A DNA stretch of 64,000 nt from Musa acuminata AAA Group (Eukaryota > Streptophyta > Magnoliopsida > Zingiberales > Musaceae): positions 19,253,501-19,317,500 of the forward strand of contig NC_088331.1 of assembly GCF_036884655.1 (NCBI RefSeq), read 5' to 3'. The notes under the pieces are model-generated. The model was not told the origin of the DNA and ran no database searches. It saw only the letters and a list, made by a program, of their open reading frames with translations. Of this stretch, positions 45,095-56,704 are shown in pieces. The translations under genes were made by a program, and so were the position numbers. The first letter of the stretch is position 1. The number at the start of each line of letters is the position of its first letter.

Positions 45095-46046
45095 ATGGTA
45101 CTTTTCAACTTTCAAGAGGGTCACTCTCTCATTCGTCCTCCATTTTTTAATGGGACGGACTAAACTTATTGGAAAACTTGAATGAGAGTTTTCGTGGTTT
45201 CATTGAATCTCGATTTATGGCACAGAGTCGAATTTTGTTTTCAAAGGTCTTCTCTTCCAATGAATCATTGGAATGATTTGGAGAAGAAAATTTTTTCTCT
45301 AAATGCAAAGGCTATGAATGCCTTGTTTTGTGCCTTAGATACAAAACAAATTCAATCGGGTTTCTTTGTGCGAAACGGCTTTCGATATTTGGTACATTCT
45401 TGAAACCACACACGAAGGCACTAGTAGATTAAAAGTTTCAAAGATTAATCTTTTAATTCATAATTTTGAATTATTTCATATGAAACCAAGCGAAACTGTT
45501 GTTGACATGTACACCCATTTTATGGATGTCGTCAATAGTTTAAAAGCTCTTGGTAAAATCTTTTCAAATTTTGAACTCGTTAACAAGATTTTAAGATCAC
45601 TTTCTAAAAATTGAAATATGAAAGTAACGACAATACAAGAATCAAAAGATTTGAACAATTTTCCAATTGAAGAATTAATTAGGTCTTTAATGACCTACGA
45701 AATGACTAATGTGGCACTTGACGAACATGAGAACCACCTTCCAAAGAACAGGAAGGATTTTGAACTTAGAACAATTGAAGACCACTCGAGCATATGTTCA
45801 AGTGATGGTGAACTTAAACTACTCATAAAATTTAAAAAGTTCATGAAACAAAAATTAAAGAACAAAAGAAACGCAACTACTTGCTATGAACACAAGAAAA
45901 AGAACACAAATTAGGATGAATCGAGCTCCTCCGAAGATGAGGAGAAAATCAACAAAGGCGAGATAGCAAACTACGCCTTAACGGCTTTCTACAATGAGGT
46001 AAACAACTCAAACAAAACTTCTTTAATTTATTTCAAAATTACATGA
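45095..46046 (+). pseudogene. gag of Sire-B1, multiply broken
   Basis: The start at 45095 reads MVLFNFQEGHSLIRPPFFNGTD, then a TAA replaces the conserved Tyr of DYTYW and a TGA replaces Arg. The frame slips near 45345 and resumes in another frame (CETAFDIW). A TGA at 45612-45614 replaces a conserved Trp. The Lys-rich tail continues past a TAG near 45913 and ends LIYFKIT at 46046. DUF4219/UBN2 type without zinc knuckle. It cannot give full-length Gag. Confidence 0.85.
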
Positions 46047-48029
46047 TGTTTTTCATGAGTTATTTTTAATTTAGTTTAGAATAATATTTTTTATGAAAAT
46101 TACATGTTTAAAAAAAAATACAAAAAAAAAATATGATCATGCTCATAATTTTTAAAATGATAATAAAAATTATATATTTTATGTTAATGTAATAAAATGT
46201 TAGATTTAAATCTAATGATCATATGTATGTTTTTTCAAGAATAAATAATGTGTATCTTGATGATTTCCGAATTTGAGTGAAACCATGCTTGATGTCTTAA
46301 TGAAAATATTAAGAAGTTTGATATCATGCTTAATGATGATGCTTGGCTTTTGTATGGAAAACTAAGCATGAAAAGTTGATTCACCTAAAAAGAAAAATGC
46401 ATGACTACAGCAAACAAAATGATCTTGATGGAAAATGTTTTATGAAATCAATTTCGATGATGCATAATGATATAATTATGTAATGAAAATATTAAATATT
46501 TTAAAACCATGTTTTGATGTCATACATAATGATCATGCTTAATAAATTTCGAAATTATGCATAATAATTTTTAAGTAATTTATGGTTTATTGATTTTGAT
46601 GTTTTTTATGATGAAATTTATTTTTTGATCCTAAACGATTGATGATATATATATTTTTTTGACATAAAAAGGACAAAGGCATGCTTGTATGAAACAAACT
46701 AAAAAGAGGAAAGCTTTCTCTTAGAAAAATTTATCTACTTTATCGATTTTTCAAAAAAGAGAAATTAATGAATCTATTTGTATCACTTTTGTGAATCTCT
46801 TGAAAATGATTTTGATTTGATGATTTAAAATTGAATAAATTTTTATCCAAATCATAATCTTGATTCCTTGATACTTATAAATTAAGATTTATTATGAATC
46901 AAGATTTTTTATTAATCGATCTCCTAAGATTTTCTTTTGATTATTTAAGAGGAGGTTTTTTCAAAAGAAATCATGCCTTTTGTTATTCACAGGATCTTAT
47001 CTTTCATCATATGAGTTTTATGCAATTTCTTATATTCATGAAATGTGTATCTCATCATCCAATTAATTTTTCTTGATATTCTTCATGTGATGATATGAAT
47101 TTATACATGAAATACAAATGAGAAATTATGATCATGCATGATAGGATGCAATGTAATTTGACAATTAGATATCATCATGATATGAAATATTTATGATTTG
47201 GAATGATGCATGCAATACTTATGCTTTTTATGATGTTTGTGATGTATTGCATATGATGTGAATCATGATCAAAATTATTTTAATTTGATTTCAATATTTA
47301 TCTCAATTATAACATTTTGAAATAAGAATGACACTTTATCTTTGTCATAATTTGGAAATTGTTGTAAAGGGAAAGAGAGATACAAAAGTGTATTCATCCC
47401 TTCGTTTTGACAGTGACAAAGGGGGAGATAGCTAGCTTGCACAAGTCAAGAAAATGCAAAAAACTTGCAACTTGCACATTGCTAAAGGAAGCAAGAATCG
47501 CTAGCTGGCACACTTCAACAAGAAAGCTATCTTGCATTTGCTTTCAAAATATTACTAGCTTACATTTTCTAAAATGATGTAAAAATTTGCTAGCTTGCAT
47601 GATGTAAAACTTGCTATCTTGAACATTACCTAAACTTGCTAGCTTCCAATCTCAAGAGAAGCAATATTGCTATCATGCTTATATCAACAAGCAAAGCATG
47701 CTAAACTTGCACATCTAGCAAAATTTACAAACTTGCAAAACTCAAAATTTTTGCTAGCTTGCATGATGATAAAACTAAAGATTATGTTTATTATGCAATA
47801 ATTTAAACTTGTACGTCCAAATATTTGAAAGTGACACTTCTCCTTTTTGTTGATGACAAAGGGGAAGAAGTATGATGTTATGCATAAGTTTATGATAATA
47901 TATTGTTTAGATTTTTGAATCCAAGAGTTTCTATAAATATGGCATATTGATAGGGGGAGTTTGTTTAAATTCCGGGAGTTAAGGTTAACTCCGTCATAAA
48001 TTGGTTGTCATCATAAAAAAGTTGGAGAT
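46047..48029 (+). other. Non-coding internal region of Sire-B1
   Basis: AT-rich. GACAGTGACAAAGGGGGAGATAGCTAGC-like junction near 47410-47430 (polypurine tract followed by a GCTAGC cluster to 47765), a second tract near 47845-47868, hairpin 47931-47953 (one mismatch) and GGAGTTAA/TTAACTCC near 47975-47992. The last tract before the LTR has decayed to AAAAAAGTTGGAGA. Confidence 0.75.
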
Positions 48030-49649
48030 TATTGAATCTCAGATTTTGATGATGAAACCAATTGATAGTGTTTATGATTTAATTTGTGTTTTGAGTGACA
48101 AAGGATACTTCGATCAGGATGAGACAATTAAAGCAAGAAGAATCATATTGGGCCGGAGAAAAATATGTCAGAAGATTAGACATCGGGCTGAAGGATCAGT
48201 CGACGTATGGACAGAAGGCTTCGGGCCATGGATTCAGGCATCAAGCCATGAAGAGCGGATATTGTACTAAGGATATTGGAGTTGTGGTGTAAACTGGCCG
48301 ACTGGACAATAGGCCGCAAGAGAGGATGATGCGTTGAAGAATCGGACGAAGCATCGTGGGACCAATGACATGCCGGACAACATAATTAATGCTTAGTATT
48401 AATTATCTAAATCAAAGTATGTTTTATTTGTGTAGGATTAACTCTGATAGCAAGGCATGAAGCAAAATGAAGTCCCAAAGTCAAGGACGCGATTTCGTTG
48501 GGAGTTCGAGAGTTCCTCGGAAGTCCGGACGTTCGTCGGAAGTTTTGTCATAACCAACCGAGAAATCTCGGAGCTTGCCAGAGAAGTTTGTCGGAACTCA
48601 CCAAGAAGATCATCATGAAGTCCAGGAGCTTGTCGGGAGTCCGTTGGAACATTGCGGGGAGATCGTCGGAAGTTCACCGGAAGAAACCAAGACATAGAGA
48701 CTTGTTTAGCTTAGCAAATGTCTTAGATTTCGTGGTTAGCATGTAATTGGGTTTGGATTTGGGCCAACCCAATTAGGGGTCAGCTTGGCCCATGTATGAA
48801 CTGTGTTGGGCCTAATGAAAAAGCCCAAATAGTGCCCAGAGAGGTGGCACCGTTGTGGCATAGTCTCCGAGATTGTGTCAGGCGGTGGTACCGCCCAAAC
48901 ACAGCCTCCGAGAGACTGTAGGTAGTGGTACTGCCAGTTTGGGTGGTGGTACCGTCCAGTGTCAAGCGGTGGTACCACCAGATTGTGCAGTGGTATCGCC
49001 TAGTGCAGTATAAGTGTTAGACTGACACTGGCGGTGATACCGCCCAACGTAGGTGGTGGTATCGCCCGGACCTAGGAAACCCGGGATAAGATGTTTTTAA
49101 GCTCCAAATTTGAATCAACTTGAAGCCTATAAATACCCCTCTTATCCCTGGATAAATAAACACAAGCACAGAGAGTTTAAAAGTGAAGAAATGCTGTAGA
49201 AATCACTTAATAAATCCCTCCTCTAGCTTAAACTTAGATTTCTGTTTAGAGAGGAGAGTGAGTGCTTGTAAGGGTTATCTCCTAAACCCGATAAAAGGAG
49301 AAGAGGTGTGTAAGGAGGAGGTTGATTTTTGCCTATTAAAGGAAGATCGATAATGGATGTCGGTAGCCTCGACGGAAGAGGAATCGGCGGAGTGGATGCA
49401 GGTCATGACGACTGAACCACTATACATCGGTTTGCATTTACTATGAGTAATTTACTTTTATAGCAAACTACCTCTCCTCCTTATTGTGTTTTTACTATGC
49501 CTACGCTCGCATAAGCTTTTAAGCTATCTTTACGAAATTGTTTTCGTCGGAAATTATTTTATTGTACGAAGGTTTTTTGAATCGACGTAGTTTTTACTAT
49601 TGCATTAATTCACCCCCTCCCCCCCTTAGTGCCGACCCCATTCCTAACA
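48030..49649 (+). mobile_element. 3' LTR of Sire-B1
   Basis: 1620 bp; the first base pair TG has become TA (TATTGAATC). Otherwise like the 5' LTR, with array 48890-49070 and TATA box 49128-49135. Ends TTCCTAACA at 49649. Confidence 0.9.
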
Positions 49650-50225
49650 GGTGGTACTGCCAGGACCCTAAAAATCTTGGATTAGATACTTTTTGGCTTC
49701 ATTTTTGAAGCCATTGAGACCTATAAAAACCCCACCCTTTTCTGCATGAAAGGGCACGAAAAGCATTGAGATAATCTTGTGTTGTTCGGGTGTAAAAGTG
49801 TTGTAAACAAGTGTTAGAGTTCTCCTCCTCCCTTTCTAAGTTTTGAGATAATTCAAGAGAGGTGTGAGACTTGTAAGGGTTCTCTCCTAAACCCATAAGA
49901 GGTGGTTGGTCTTTGCCTATTGAAGGAAGGCCTTTAGTGGACGCTGGTGACCTCGATGGAGGAGGAATCCGAAAGTGGATATAAGTCACAAAGACCGAAC
50001 TACTCTAAATTCTGGTATGCTTTTCAATTTGTGCAAGTTTCATTACTACAAGCTAAATTATCTTCTTACTGCCTTCTCTACACTCACATATGCTTTCAAG
50101 TTAAACTCCTTACGAAACGATTTTCATTGAAATCAATTTTAATCGAAATGTAGACTTTTGAAATCATGAAAGTTTTCCACTGCACTAATTCACCCCCCCT
50201 CTTAGTGCCGCTCTTGATCCTAACA
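49650..50225 (+). mobile_element. Sire-C LTR, 3' part
   Basis: It continues the LTR split by Sire-B1: GGTGGTACTGCCAGGACC, TATA region ACCTATAAAAACCCC (near 49720), U5 with AATTCACCCCCCCTC and TTAGTGC, and end GATCCTAACA at 50225. A primer-binding site follows, so this was a 5' LTR. Confidence 0.85.
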
Positions 50226-50227
50226 AT

Positions 50228-50239
50228 TGGTATCAGAGC
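50228..50239 (+). promoter_or_regulatory. Primer-binding site of Sire-C copy A
   Basis: TGGTATCAGAGC two bases after the LTR end; duplicated at 53583-53594. Confidence 0.9.
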
Positions 50240-50275
50240 AAGGTTCACTATCATTTGGTTTAAAACCCAAGAGAG

Positions 50276-50908
50276 ATGGCATTTGCCGGCAACCAAGACG
50301 GTCATTCAATTACACGTCTGTCCATGTTCAATGGGACAGATTACACATATTGGAAGACTAGAATGAGTATCTTCCTAATTTCAATGGATTTTGAGCTTTA
50401 GAATGTTGTCAAAAATTATTTTCAAAAGTCTTCTCTTCCAATGAATGATTGGAATAAGTTGGAGAAGAAGACTTTCACTTTTAATGCTAAGGCTATGAAT
50501 GTCTTGTTTTGTGCATTAGATAAAAATGAGTTTAATCAAGTGTCAATTTGTGAAACAACTTTTGATATTTGGCACATACTCAAAGTGACTCATAATGGCA
50601 CTAGTAGAGTGAAGGAGTCAAAAATTAATCTTTTAGTGCACACTTATGAGTTATTTCGGATGAAACTGAGTGAGACCATTGGAGACATGTACACCCGATT
50701 TACAGGTGTCGTCAATAGTCTAAAAGGACTTGGTAAAGGTTTCTCAGATTTTAAACTCATTAATAAAGTTTTAAAATCCCTTCTGAAGAGTTGGGACCCT
50801 AAAGTCATAGCCATTCAAAAGGTCAAAAATTTAAATAATTTTTCTCTCGAAGAACTAATTAGGTCACTAATAACCTATATGATGACTTGTAAAGCTCATG
50901 AAGAGCTT
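50276..50908 (+). pseudogene. gag of Sire-C, copy A (truncated)
   Basis: The start at 50276 reads MAFAGNQDGHSITRLSMFNGTDYTYWKTRM. A TAG at about 50399 replaces Trp in the LWN motif. From there it is open through UBN2 (FNAKAMNVLFCALDKNEFN, ETIGDMYTRF, FSLEELIRSL) to KAHEEL. Gag is cut by the R LTR at 50909, so the acidic tail is missing. The same stop and cut occur in copy B (53631), so both predate the duplication. Confidence 0.88.
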
Positions 50909-51138
50909 TGTTAGGACCCTTTTTCTAAGCTTTTGAATAATGTTTATCGAGTCTATTTAGTTCATTTGTTTATTGAGTCAGTTTGGTTCAGTTAGAGTCA
51001 AGTAGAGGTTTATTTAATATTTATTTATTGTTAAAGTTCAACTCTATAAATAGTGATGTAACCCTTTCTTTAAGAAAGGAATCAATTAATGGACAAACCC
51101 TAAGAGGTCGATCCCCTCGAAGTGATCAAGGAGGATAA
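50909..51138 (+). mobile_element. R LTR fragment, copy A
   Basis: TGTTAGGACCCTTTTTC.. matches the start of the R LTR at 54264. It is cut inside the GGCCGATCCCCTCGAAG repeat, at the duplication joint (51134-51139). It lacks a 24-bp block that copy B has near 54394-54417. Confidence 0.85.
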
Positions 51139-51356
51139 GTATGTCCAAATATTTGAAAGTGACACTTCTCCTTTTTGTTGATGACAAAGGGGGAGAAGTA
51201 TGATGTTATGCATAAGTTTATGATAATATATTGTTTGGATTTTTGAATCCAAGAGTTTCTATAAATATGGCATATTGATAGGGGGAGTTTGTTTAAACTC
51301 CGGGAGTTAAGGTTAACTCCGTCATCAATTGGTTGTCATCATAAAAAAGGGGGGAT

Positions 51357-52985
51357 TATTGAATCTCAGATTTTCATGATGAAACCAATTGATAGTGTTT
51401 ATGATTTAATTTGTGTTTTGAGTGACGTAGGATACTTCGATCAGGATGAGACAATTAAAGCAAGAAGAATCATATTGGGCCGGAGAAAAATATGTCAGAA
51501 GATTAGACATCGGGCTGAAGGATCAGTCGACGTATGGACAGAAGGCTTCGGGCCATGGATTCGGGCATTGAGCCATGAAGAGCGGATATTGTACTAAGGA
51601 TATTAGAGTTGTGGTGTAAACTGGCCAACTAGACAATAGGCTGCAAGAGAGGATGATGCGCCGAAGAATCGGACGAAGCATCGTGGGACCAATGACATGC
51701 CGGACAACATAATTAATGCTTAGTATTAATTATCTAGATCGAAGTATATTTTATTTGTGTAGGATTAACTCTGATAGCAAGGCATGAAGCAAAATGAAGT
51801 CCCAAAGTCAAGGACGCGATTTCGTTAGGAGTTCGAGAGTTCGTCGGAAGTCCGGACGTTCGTCGGAAGTTCTGTCGGAACCAACCGAGAAATCTCGGAG
51901 CTTGCTAGAGAAGCTTGTCGGAACTCGCCAAGAAGATCATCATGAAGTCCAGGAGCTTGTCGGGAGTCCGTTGGAACATTGCGGGGAGATCATCGGAAGT
52001 TCACCGGAAGAAACCAAGACATAGGGACTTGTTTAGCTTAGCAAATGTCTTAGATTTCGTGGTTAGCATGTAATTGGGTTTGGATTTGGGCCAACCCAAT
52101 TAGGGGTCAGCTTGGCCCATGTATGAACTGTGTTGGGCCTAATGAAAAAGCCCAAATAGTGCCCCAAGAGGTGGTACCGTTGTGGCATAGTCTCCGAGAT
52201 TGTGTCAGGCGGTGGTACCCCCCAAACACAGCCTCCGAGAGGCTGTATGTGGTGGTACTGCCAGTTTGGGTGATGGTACCGTCCAATATCAAGCGGTGGT
52301 ACCACCAGACTGGGCAGTGGTATCGCCTAGTGCAGTGTCAGTGTCAAACTGACACTAGCGGTGGTACCGCCCAACGTAGGTGGTGGTACCGCCCGGATCT
52401 AGGAAACCCGGGATGAGATGTTTTTAAGCTCCAAATTTGAATCAACATGAAGCCTATAAATACCCCTCTCATCCCTGGTTAAATAAACGTAAGCACAGAG
52501 CGTTTAAAAGTGAAGAAACACTGTAGAAATCACTTGAGAAATCCCTCCTCTGGTTTAAACTTAGATTTCTGTTTAGAGAGGAGAGTGAGTGCTTGTAAGG
52601 GTTATCTCCTAAACCCGATAAAAGGAGAAGAGGTGTGTAAGAAGGAGGTTAATTTTTGCCTATTAAAGGAAGATCGATAATGGATGCCGGTAGCCTTGAC
52701 GGAAGAGGAATCGGCGGAGTGGATGCAGGTCATGACGACTGAACCACTATACATCGGTTTGCATTTACTATGAGTAATTTACTTTTATAGCAAACTATCT
52801 CTCCTCCTTATTGTACTTTTACTATGCCTATGCTCGCATAAGCTTTTAAGCTCTCTTTACGAAATGGTTTTCGTCGGAAATTATTTTATTGTACGAAGGT
52901 TTTTTGAACCGACGTAGTTTTTACTATTGCATTAATTCACCCCCCCCCCCCCCCCCCCCCATTAGTGCCGACCCCATTCCTAACA
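51357..52985 (+). mobile_element. Duplicated Sire-B 3' LTR
   Basis: 1629 bp, TATTGAATC..TTCCTAACA, preceded by 218 bp of Sire-B internal sequence with the polypurine tract AAAAAAGGGGGGA. It shares with 48030-49649 the decayed TA start. TATA box near 52456-52463; C-tract of about 21 near 52940-52960. Confidence 0.9.
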
Positions 52986-53580
52986 GGTGATACTGCCAGG
53001 ACCCCGAAAATCTTGGATTAGATACTTTTTTGCTTCATTTTTGAAGCCATTGAGACCTATAAAAACCCCACCCTTTACTGCATGAAAGGGCACGAAAAGC
53101 ATTGAGATAATCTTGTGTTGTTCGGGTGTAAAAGTGTTGTAAACAAGTGTTAGAGTTCTCCTCATCCCTTTCTATGTTTTGAGATAATTCAAGAGAGGTG
53201 TGAGACTTGTAAGGGTTCTCTCCTAAACCCGTAAAAAGGAGAAAGTGTTGTAAGAGGTGGTTGGTCTTTGCCTATTGAAGGAAGGCCTTTAGTGGACGCT
53301 GGTGACCTCGATGGAGGAGGAATCCGAAAGTGGATATAAGTCACAAAGACCGAACTACTCTAAATTCTGGTATGCTTTTCAATTTGTGCAAGTTTCATTA
53401 CTACAAGCTAAATTATCTTCTTACTGCCTTCTCTACACTCACATATGCTTTCAAGTTAAACTCCTTATGAAACGATTTTCATTGGAATCGGTTTTAATCG
53501 AAACGTAGACTTTTGAAATCGTGAAAGTTTTCCACTACACTAATTCACCCCCCCTCTTAGTGCCGCTCTTGATCCTAACA
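52986..53580 (+). mobile_element. Duplicated Sire-C LTR, 3' part
   Basis: Copy B of 49650-50225, starting GGTGATACTGCC at exactly the same breakpoint. It holds about 20 bp absent from copy A near 53228-53250. Confidence 0.88.
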
Positions 53581-53582
53581 AT

Positions 53583-53594
53583 TGGTATCAGAGC
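53583..53594 (+). promoter_or_regulatory. Primer-binding site, copy B
   Basis: TGGTATCAGAGC two bases after the LTR end. Confidence 0.9.
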
Positions 53595-53630
53595 AAGGTT
53601 CACTCTCGTTTGGTTTAAAACCCAAGAGAG

Positions 53631-54263
53631 ATGGCATTTGCCGGCAACCAAGAGGGTCATTCAATTACACGTCTGTCCATGTTCAATGGGGCAGATTACA
53701 CATATTGGAAGACTAGAATGAGTATCTTCCTAATTTCAATGGATTTTGAGCTTTAGAATGTTGTCAAAAATTATTTTCAAAAGTCTTCTCTTCCAATGAA
53801 TGATTGGAATAAGTTGGAGAAGAAGACTTTCACTTTAAATGCTAAGGCTATGAATGTCTTGTTTTGTGCATTAGATAAAAATGAGTTTAATCAAGTGTCA
53901 ATTTGTGAAACAACTTTTGATATTTGGCACATACTTAAAGTGACTCATAAAGGCACTAGTAGAGTGAAGGAGTCAAAAATTAATCTTTTAGTGCACACTT
54001 ATGAGTTATTTCGGATGAAACTGAGTGAGACCATTTGAGATATGTACACTCGATTTACAAGTGTCGTCAATAGTCTAAAAGGACTTGGTAAAGGTTTCTT
54101 AGATTTTAAAATCATTAATAAAGTTTTATAATCCCTTCTAAAGATTTGGGACCCTAAAGTCATAGCCATTCAAAAGGTCAAAGATTTAAATAATTTTTCT
54201 CTCAAAGAACTAATTGGGTCACTAATAACCTATGAAATGAATTGTAAAGCTCATGAAGAGCTT
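53631..54263 (+). pseudogene. gag of Sire-C, copy B (truncated)
   Basis: The start at 53631 reads MAFAGNQEGHS. It shares with copy A the TAG in LWN and the cut at GAGCTT, and has extra stops of its own: TGA after SETI (54036-54038) and TAA in the KVL.SLL stretch near 54128. The extra damage arose after the duplication. Confidence 0.88.
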
Positions 54264-54645
54264 TGTTATAACCCTTTTTCTAAGCTTTTGAATAATGTTT
54301 ATCGAGTCTATTTAGTTCATTTGTTTATTGAGTCAGTTTGGTTCAGTTAGAGTCAAGTAGAGGTTTATTTAATATTTATTTATTATTAAAGTTCAAGTCC
54401 TGATGGACTATAAGTAGAACTCTATAAATAGTGATGTTACCCTTTCTTTAAGAAAGGAATCAATCAATGGACAAACTCTAAGAGGCCGATCCCCTCGAAG
54501 TGATCAAGGAGGGCCGATCCCCTCGAAGCAATCAAGAAGGCCGATCCCCTCAAAGCGATCAAGGAGGGTCGATCCCCTCGAAGCGATCATTATCATTCAC
54601 TTTTCTCCCCTTTCTTCCACAATAAGACCCTACAGGGTCTTATCA
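54264..54645 (+). mobile_element. R LTR (about 382 bp)
   Basis: It starts TGTTATAACCC, has a TATA box at 54423-54430 (CTCTATAAATAGTG), four tandem 27-bp units, and ends GGGTCTTATCA just before ATTGGTATCAAAGCG. The end was chosen by the primer-binding site. I do not recognise the family; internal sequence follows on the right. Confidence 0.75.
54483..54590 (+). repeat. 27-bp tandem repeat in the R LTR
   Basis: Four units of GGCCGATCCCCTCGAAG plus CGATCAAGGA, with one or two changes each. The copy A R LTR breaks within the first unit. Confidence 0.85.
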
Positions 54646-54646
54646 A

Positions 54647-54697
54647 TTGGTATCAAAGCGATGATAAGACTTTAGGGTCTTATCATTTGGTATCAGA
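54647..54697 (+). promoter_or_regulatory. Two primer-binding-site-like sequences in tandem
   Basis: TTGGTATCAAAGCG at about 54647-54660 and TTGGTATCAGAGCGG at about 54687-54701. Each follows GGGTCTTATCA, about 40 bp apart. The second is the better match to tRNA-Met. Confidence 0.7.
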
Positions 54698-54701
54698 GCG
54701 G

Positions 54702-55632
54702 TGATCCTTGGTGTTCTCGTTGTAGTATTGCTGTAGCTATCTTCAAAAAAAAAAAAAAAAGTAACACCCGTAGCCACTCCCCTGCTTCCCAAGCCGTAGC
54801 CTTCCCCTACTTTCGGCCAACCCACCCGCCGCTGTTGCTATTCGGCCAGCGACCACCATCGCCCCACTTCCTGGCCAGAGGCCAATGCCACCCGTCGCCT
54901 CCCACACGAGCCACCACCGCTGCCTCCTTCTCTACCGTCGCCAGCCTCTGCTTGCTTCGCAGCGCAGCCGCTCGACCTCTCCTCCTCGGTGATCGTTGGT
55001 GATACTGCTCCCAGCCGCGCCACCATCGCTGCCTCTCCACCGCCGCCCGCCTCCCCTAGGGTCGCAACCGCAACCGTCGGTTGTCGCCCTCCTCGTGGCG
55101 ACCGAAACAGGGCAACTCACTGATTGCCCTTGGTCCCAGCCACGTCACCACCAGTTTTCCCAACCGCCTTGCCGTTGCTCGATCACCGTCATTAGCCCCC
55201 CAACCACAACCCTAGCTGCCTTCCCTTGGGTCGCAACCGTAGATGCCGATTCCTCTCCTCCATCGGCATCAACAATAGAGCATCCTCTGCTGCCGCAACC
55301 GTCGGACCCTCCTCTACCTCTCGACCTTGTCAAACGTCGCCACAGCCACCTAGCCTTCAACCTACATGCAGCCTCCCAGCCCTCAACCAGTAACCTCCCC
55401 TCCTCGTTGCATCGTAACTGCCACAACCACATCTTCTCCCATCCGAAGCCCATCTGGTCGAAAGGGGCCCCTACTTCCCCTACTTTCGGCCAGCCACACC
55501 GTCGCCGCTGCTTTCCGATCGGTGACCACCGTCGCTGCTGCTCCCCGGCCAACAGTCTTCCCTCCTTGCTGCTCCATCCTACTCGAGCGAGAAGGACCGC
55601 AGTCGCTGCTTCTCGGCCAGCGGACCAACCCA
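54702..55632 (+). other. GC-rich region of unknown coding status (R element interior)
   Basis: After an A-tract (54748-54763) the base composition becomes GC-rich with runs of CCACC, GCCGC and TCGG. Frames of 218 codons (plus, 54996-55652) and 162 codons (minus, 55633-55145) are open but Pro/Ser/Arg- or Gly/Arg/Trp-rich without a recognisable domain, as expected of GC-rich low-complexity DNA. CTACTTTCGGCCA occurs twice (54810, 55480), suggesting an internal repeat. It may be the leader or gag region of an unrecognised LTR element. Confidence 0.45.
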
Positions 55633-56253
55633 TGTTGAATCTCGGATTTTGATGATGAAGTCAATTGTCATTTGTTGTCTAATCTATGTGTTGAGATAAG
55701 TGTGTAGGATTAACTATGATGAAAGTTAGACATGCAGTACGAGTTGCGCCGAAGTCAAGACAATGATCACATTGGGAGTTCGAGAGTTCGACGGAAGTTC
55801 GGACAGTCGTCGGAGGTTCTACGGGAACAAATCCGAGAAGTCCATAAGCTTGCCAAAAGAAGCTCGTCGGAACTCGCCAAGTGGATCGTCGCAAGTCCAG
55901 GAGTTTGTCGGAAGTCCGCAGGAGCATCACCGAGGGTTCATCGGATGATCGACGGAAGTTCGCCGGAAACTCGCCGGAAGAAGCGATTGACGCACCGGAG
56001 CAAGCTGCAGAAATTGTCTTAGGATTTATCATAGTTAGCAAAATTATTAAGTTGGAAATGGGAGGTGATCCCATTAGCTTAATCTTGGGGCAATTGGGCC
56101 CCTGAAAAACCCAAATTGGGCCGAATGGAACTACCCATTCGGACCCTGATTGCTGTGGGAGGTGCAACCGCCCAAGCCAGGAGGTAGCACCGCCTGGGCT
56201 AAGTCTCCCAAGGAGACTAGGCGGTGCAACCGCCCCAGCCAGGAGGTAGCACC

Positions 56254-56257
56254 GCCT
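56254..56257. repeat. Left TSD of the LARD (GCCT)
   Basis: GCCT repeats at 63031-63034. Four bases are duplicated; a fifth does not match. Confidence 0.75.
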
Positions 56258-56704
56258 TGTCACGACCTTAGCTGGTTTTGCCTAAGGCGTGCGGCACCCT
56301 CGCGCGTCCGTCCGCAAAGGTCAGCCTCCCCGAAGCCTCCCATTATCGCTTAGGACCAACAAAAGAGAGAACGGGTTAAAGAGAACGCCTCAATCGGGAT
56401 CCACAAGCAAACATGTCCGAAATACACTTCATAGACAATGCAAATTACAAACAGACTTTACAAGCTCTGAATAGTTGCACAACAAAGGGTAAAATGGTCC
56501 ATTACAGACCGATAAGCTCTCGCACGTGTCCACATGACACAACCTTTATTTACAAGCCTAAAGAGGCCACCAACCCAATTAAAATGGGACTTATAAGCCT
56601 TCGGCCGCCCCTCTACCTGCTGTACAAGGCATGAACATGCCAAAAGACAACGGACAGACATAAGCATTACATCCAACATCTTGTTTAGAAGTTTGTCCGT
56701 TGCA
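56258..56704 (-). mobile_element. 3' LTR of the LARD
   Basis: 447 bp, TGTCACGACCTTAGCTGG..GTCCGTTGCA; differs from its partner at few positions (for example an extra CG near 56303). Confidence 0.9.

Larger units (their letters stand above)
43439..49649 (+). mobile_element. Sire-B1, gag-only LTR retrotransposon
   Basis: A 6211-bp element: LTRs 43439-45045 (1607 bp) and 48030-49649 (1620 bp), primer-binding site 45048-45059, a broken gag, a 2-kb non-coding region and a decayed polypurine tract. No pol. Inserted in a Sire-C LTR with a near-perfect TSD. Confidence 0.9.
47811..51138. repeat. Tandem duplication, copy A (about 3.33 kb)
   Basis: The segment runs from GTACGTCCAAATATTTG inside Sire-B1 through its 3' LTR, the Sire-C LTR, primer-binding site and gag into the R LTR. 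Copy B at 51139-54512 has the same order, the same LTR/LTR junction base, the same gag stop and the same R insertion point. Confidence 0.92.
51139..54512. repeat. Tandem duplication, copy B
   Basis: Offsets to copy A grow from 3328 to about 3378 bp only through small indels (for example the C-tract and the 24-bp block in the R LTR). It begins abruptly in Sire-B internal sequence (GTATGTCCAAATATTTG), with no LTR or gag upstream. Confidence 0.92.

Noticed and set aside
55145..55633. Open frame of 162 codons on the minus strand, and 218 codons on the plus strand over the same DNA
   Set aside because: Both are low-complexity products of GC-rich DNA with no domain; kept only as a region of unknown status.
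56413..56634. 73-codon open frame repeated at 62739-62960
   Set aside because: The two lie at the same place in the two LARD LTRs; duplication reflects the LTR pair, not a gene.
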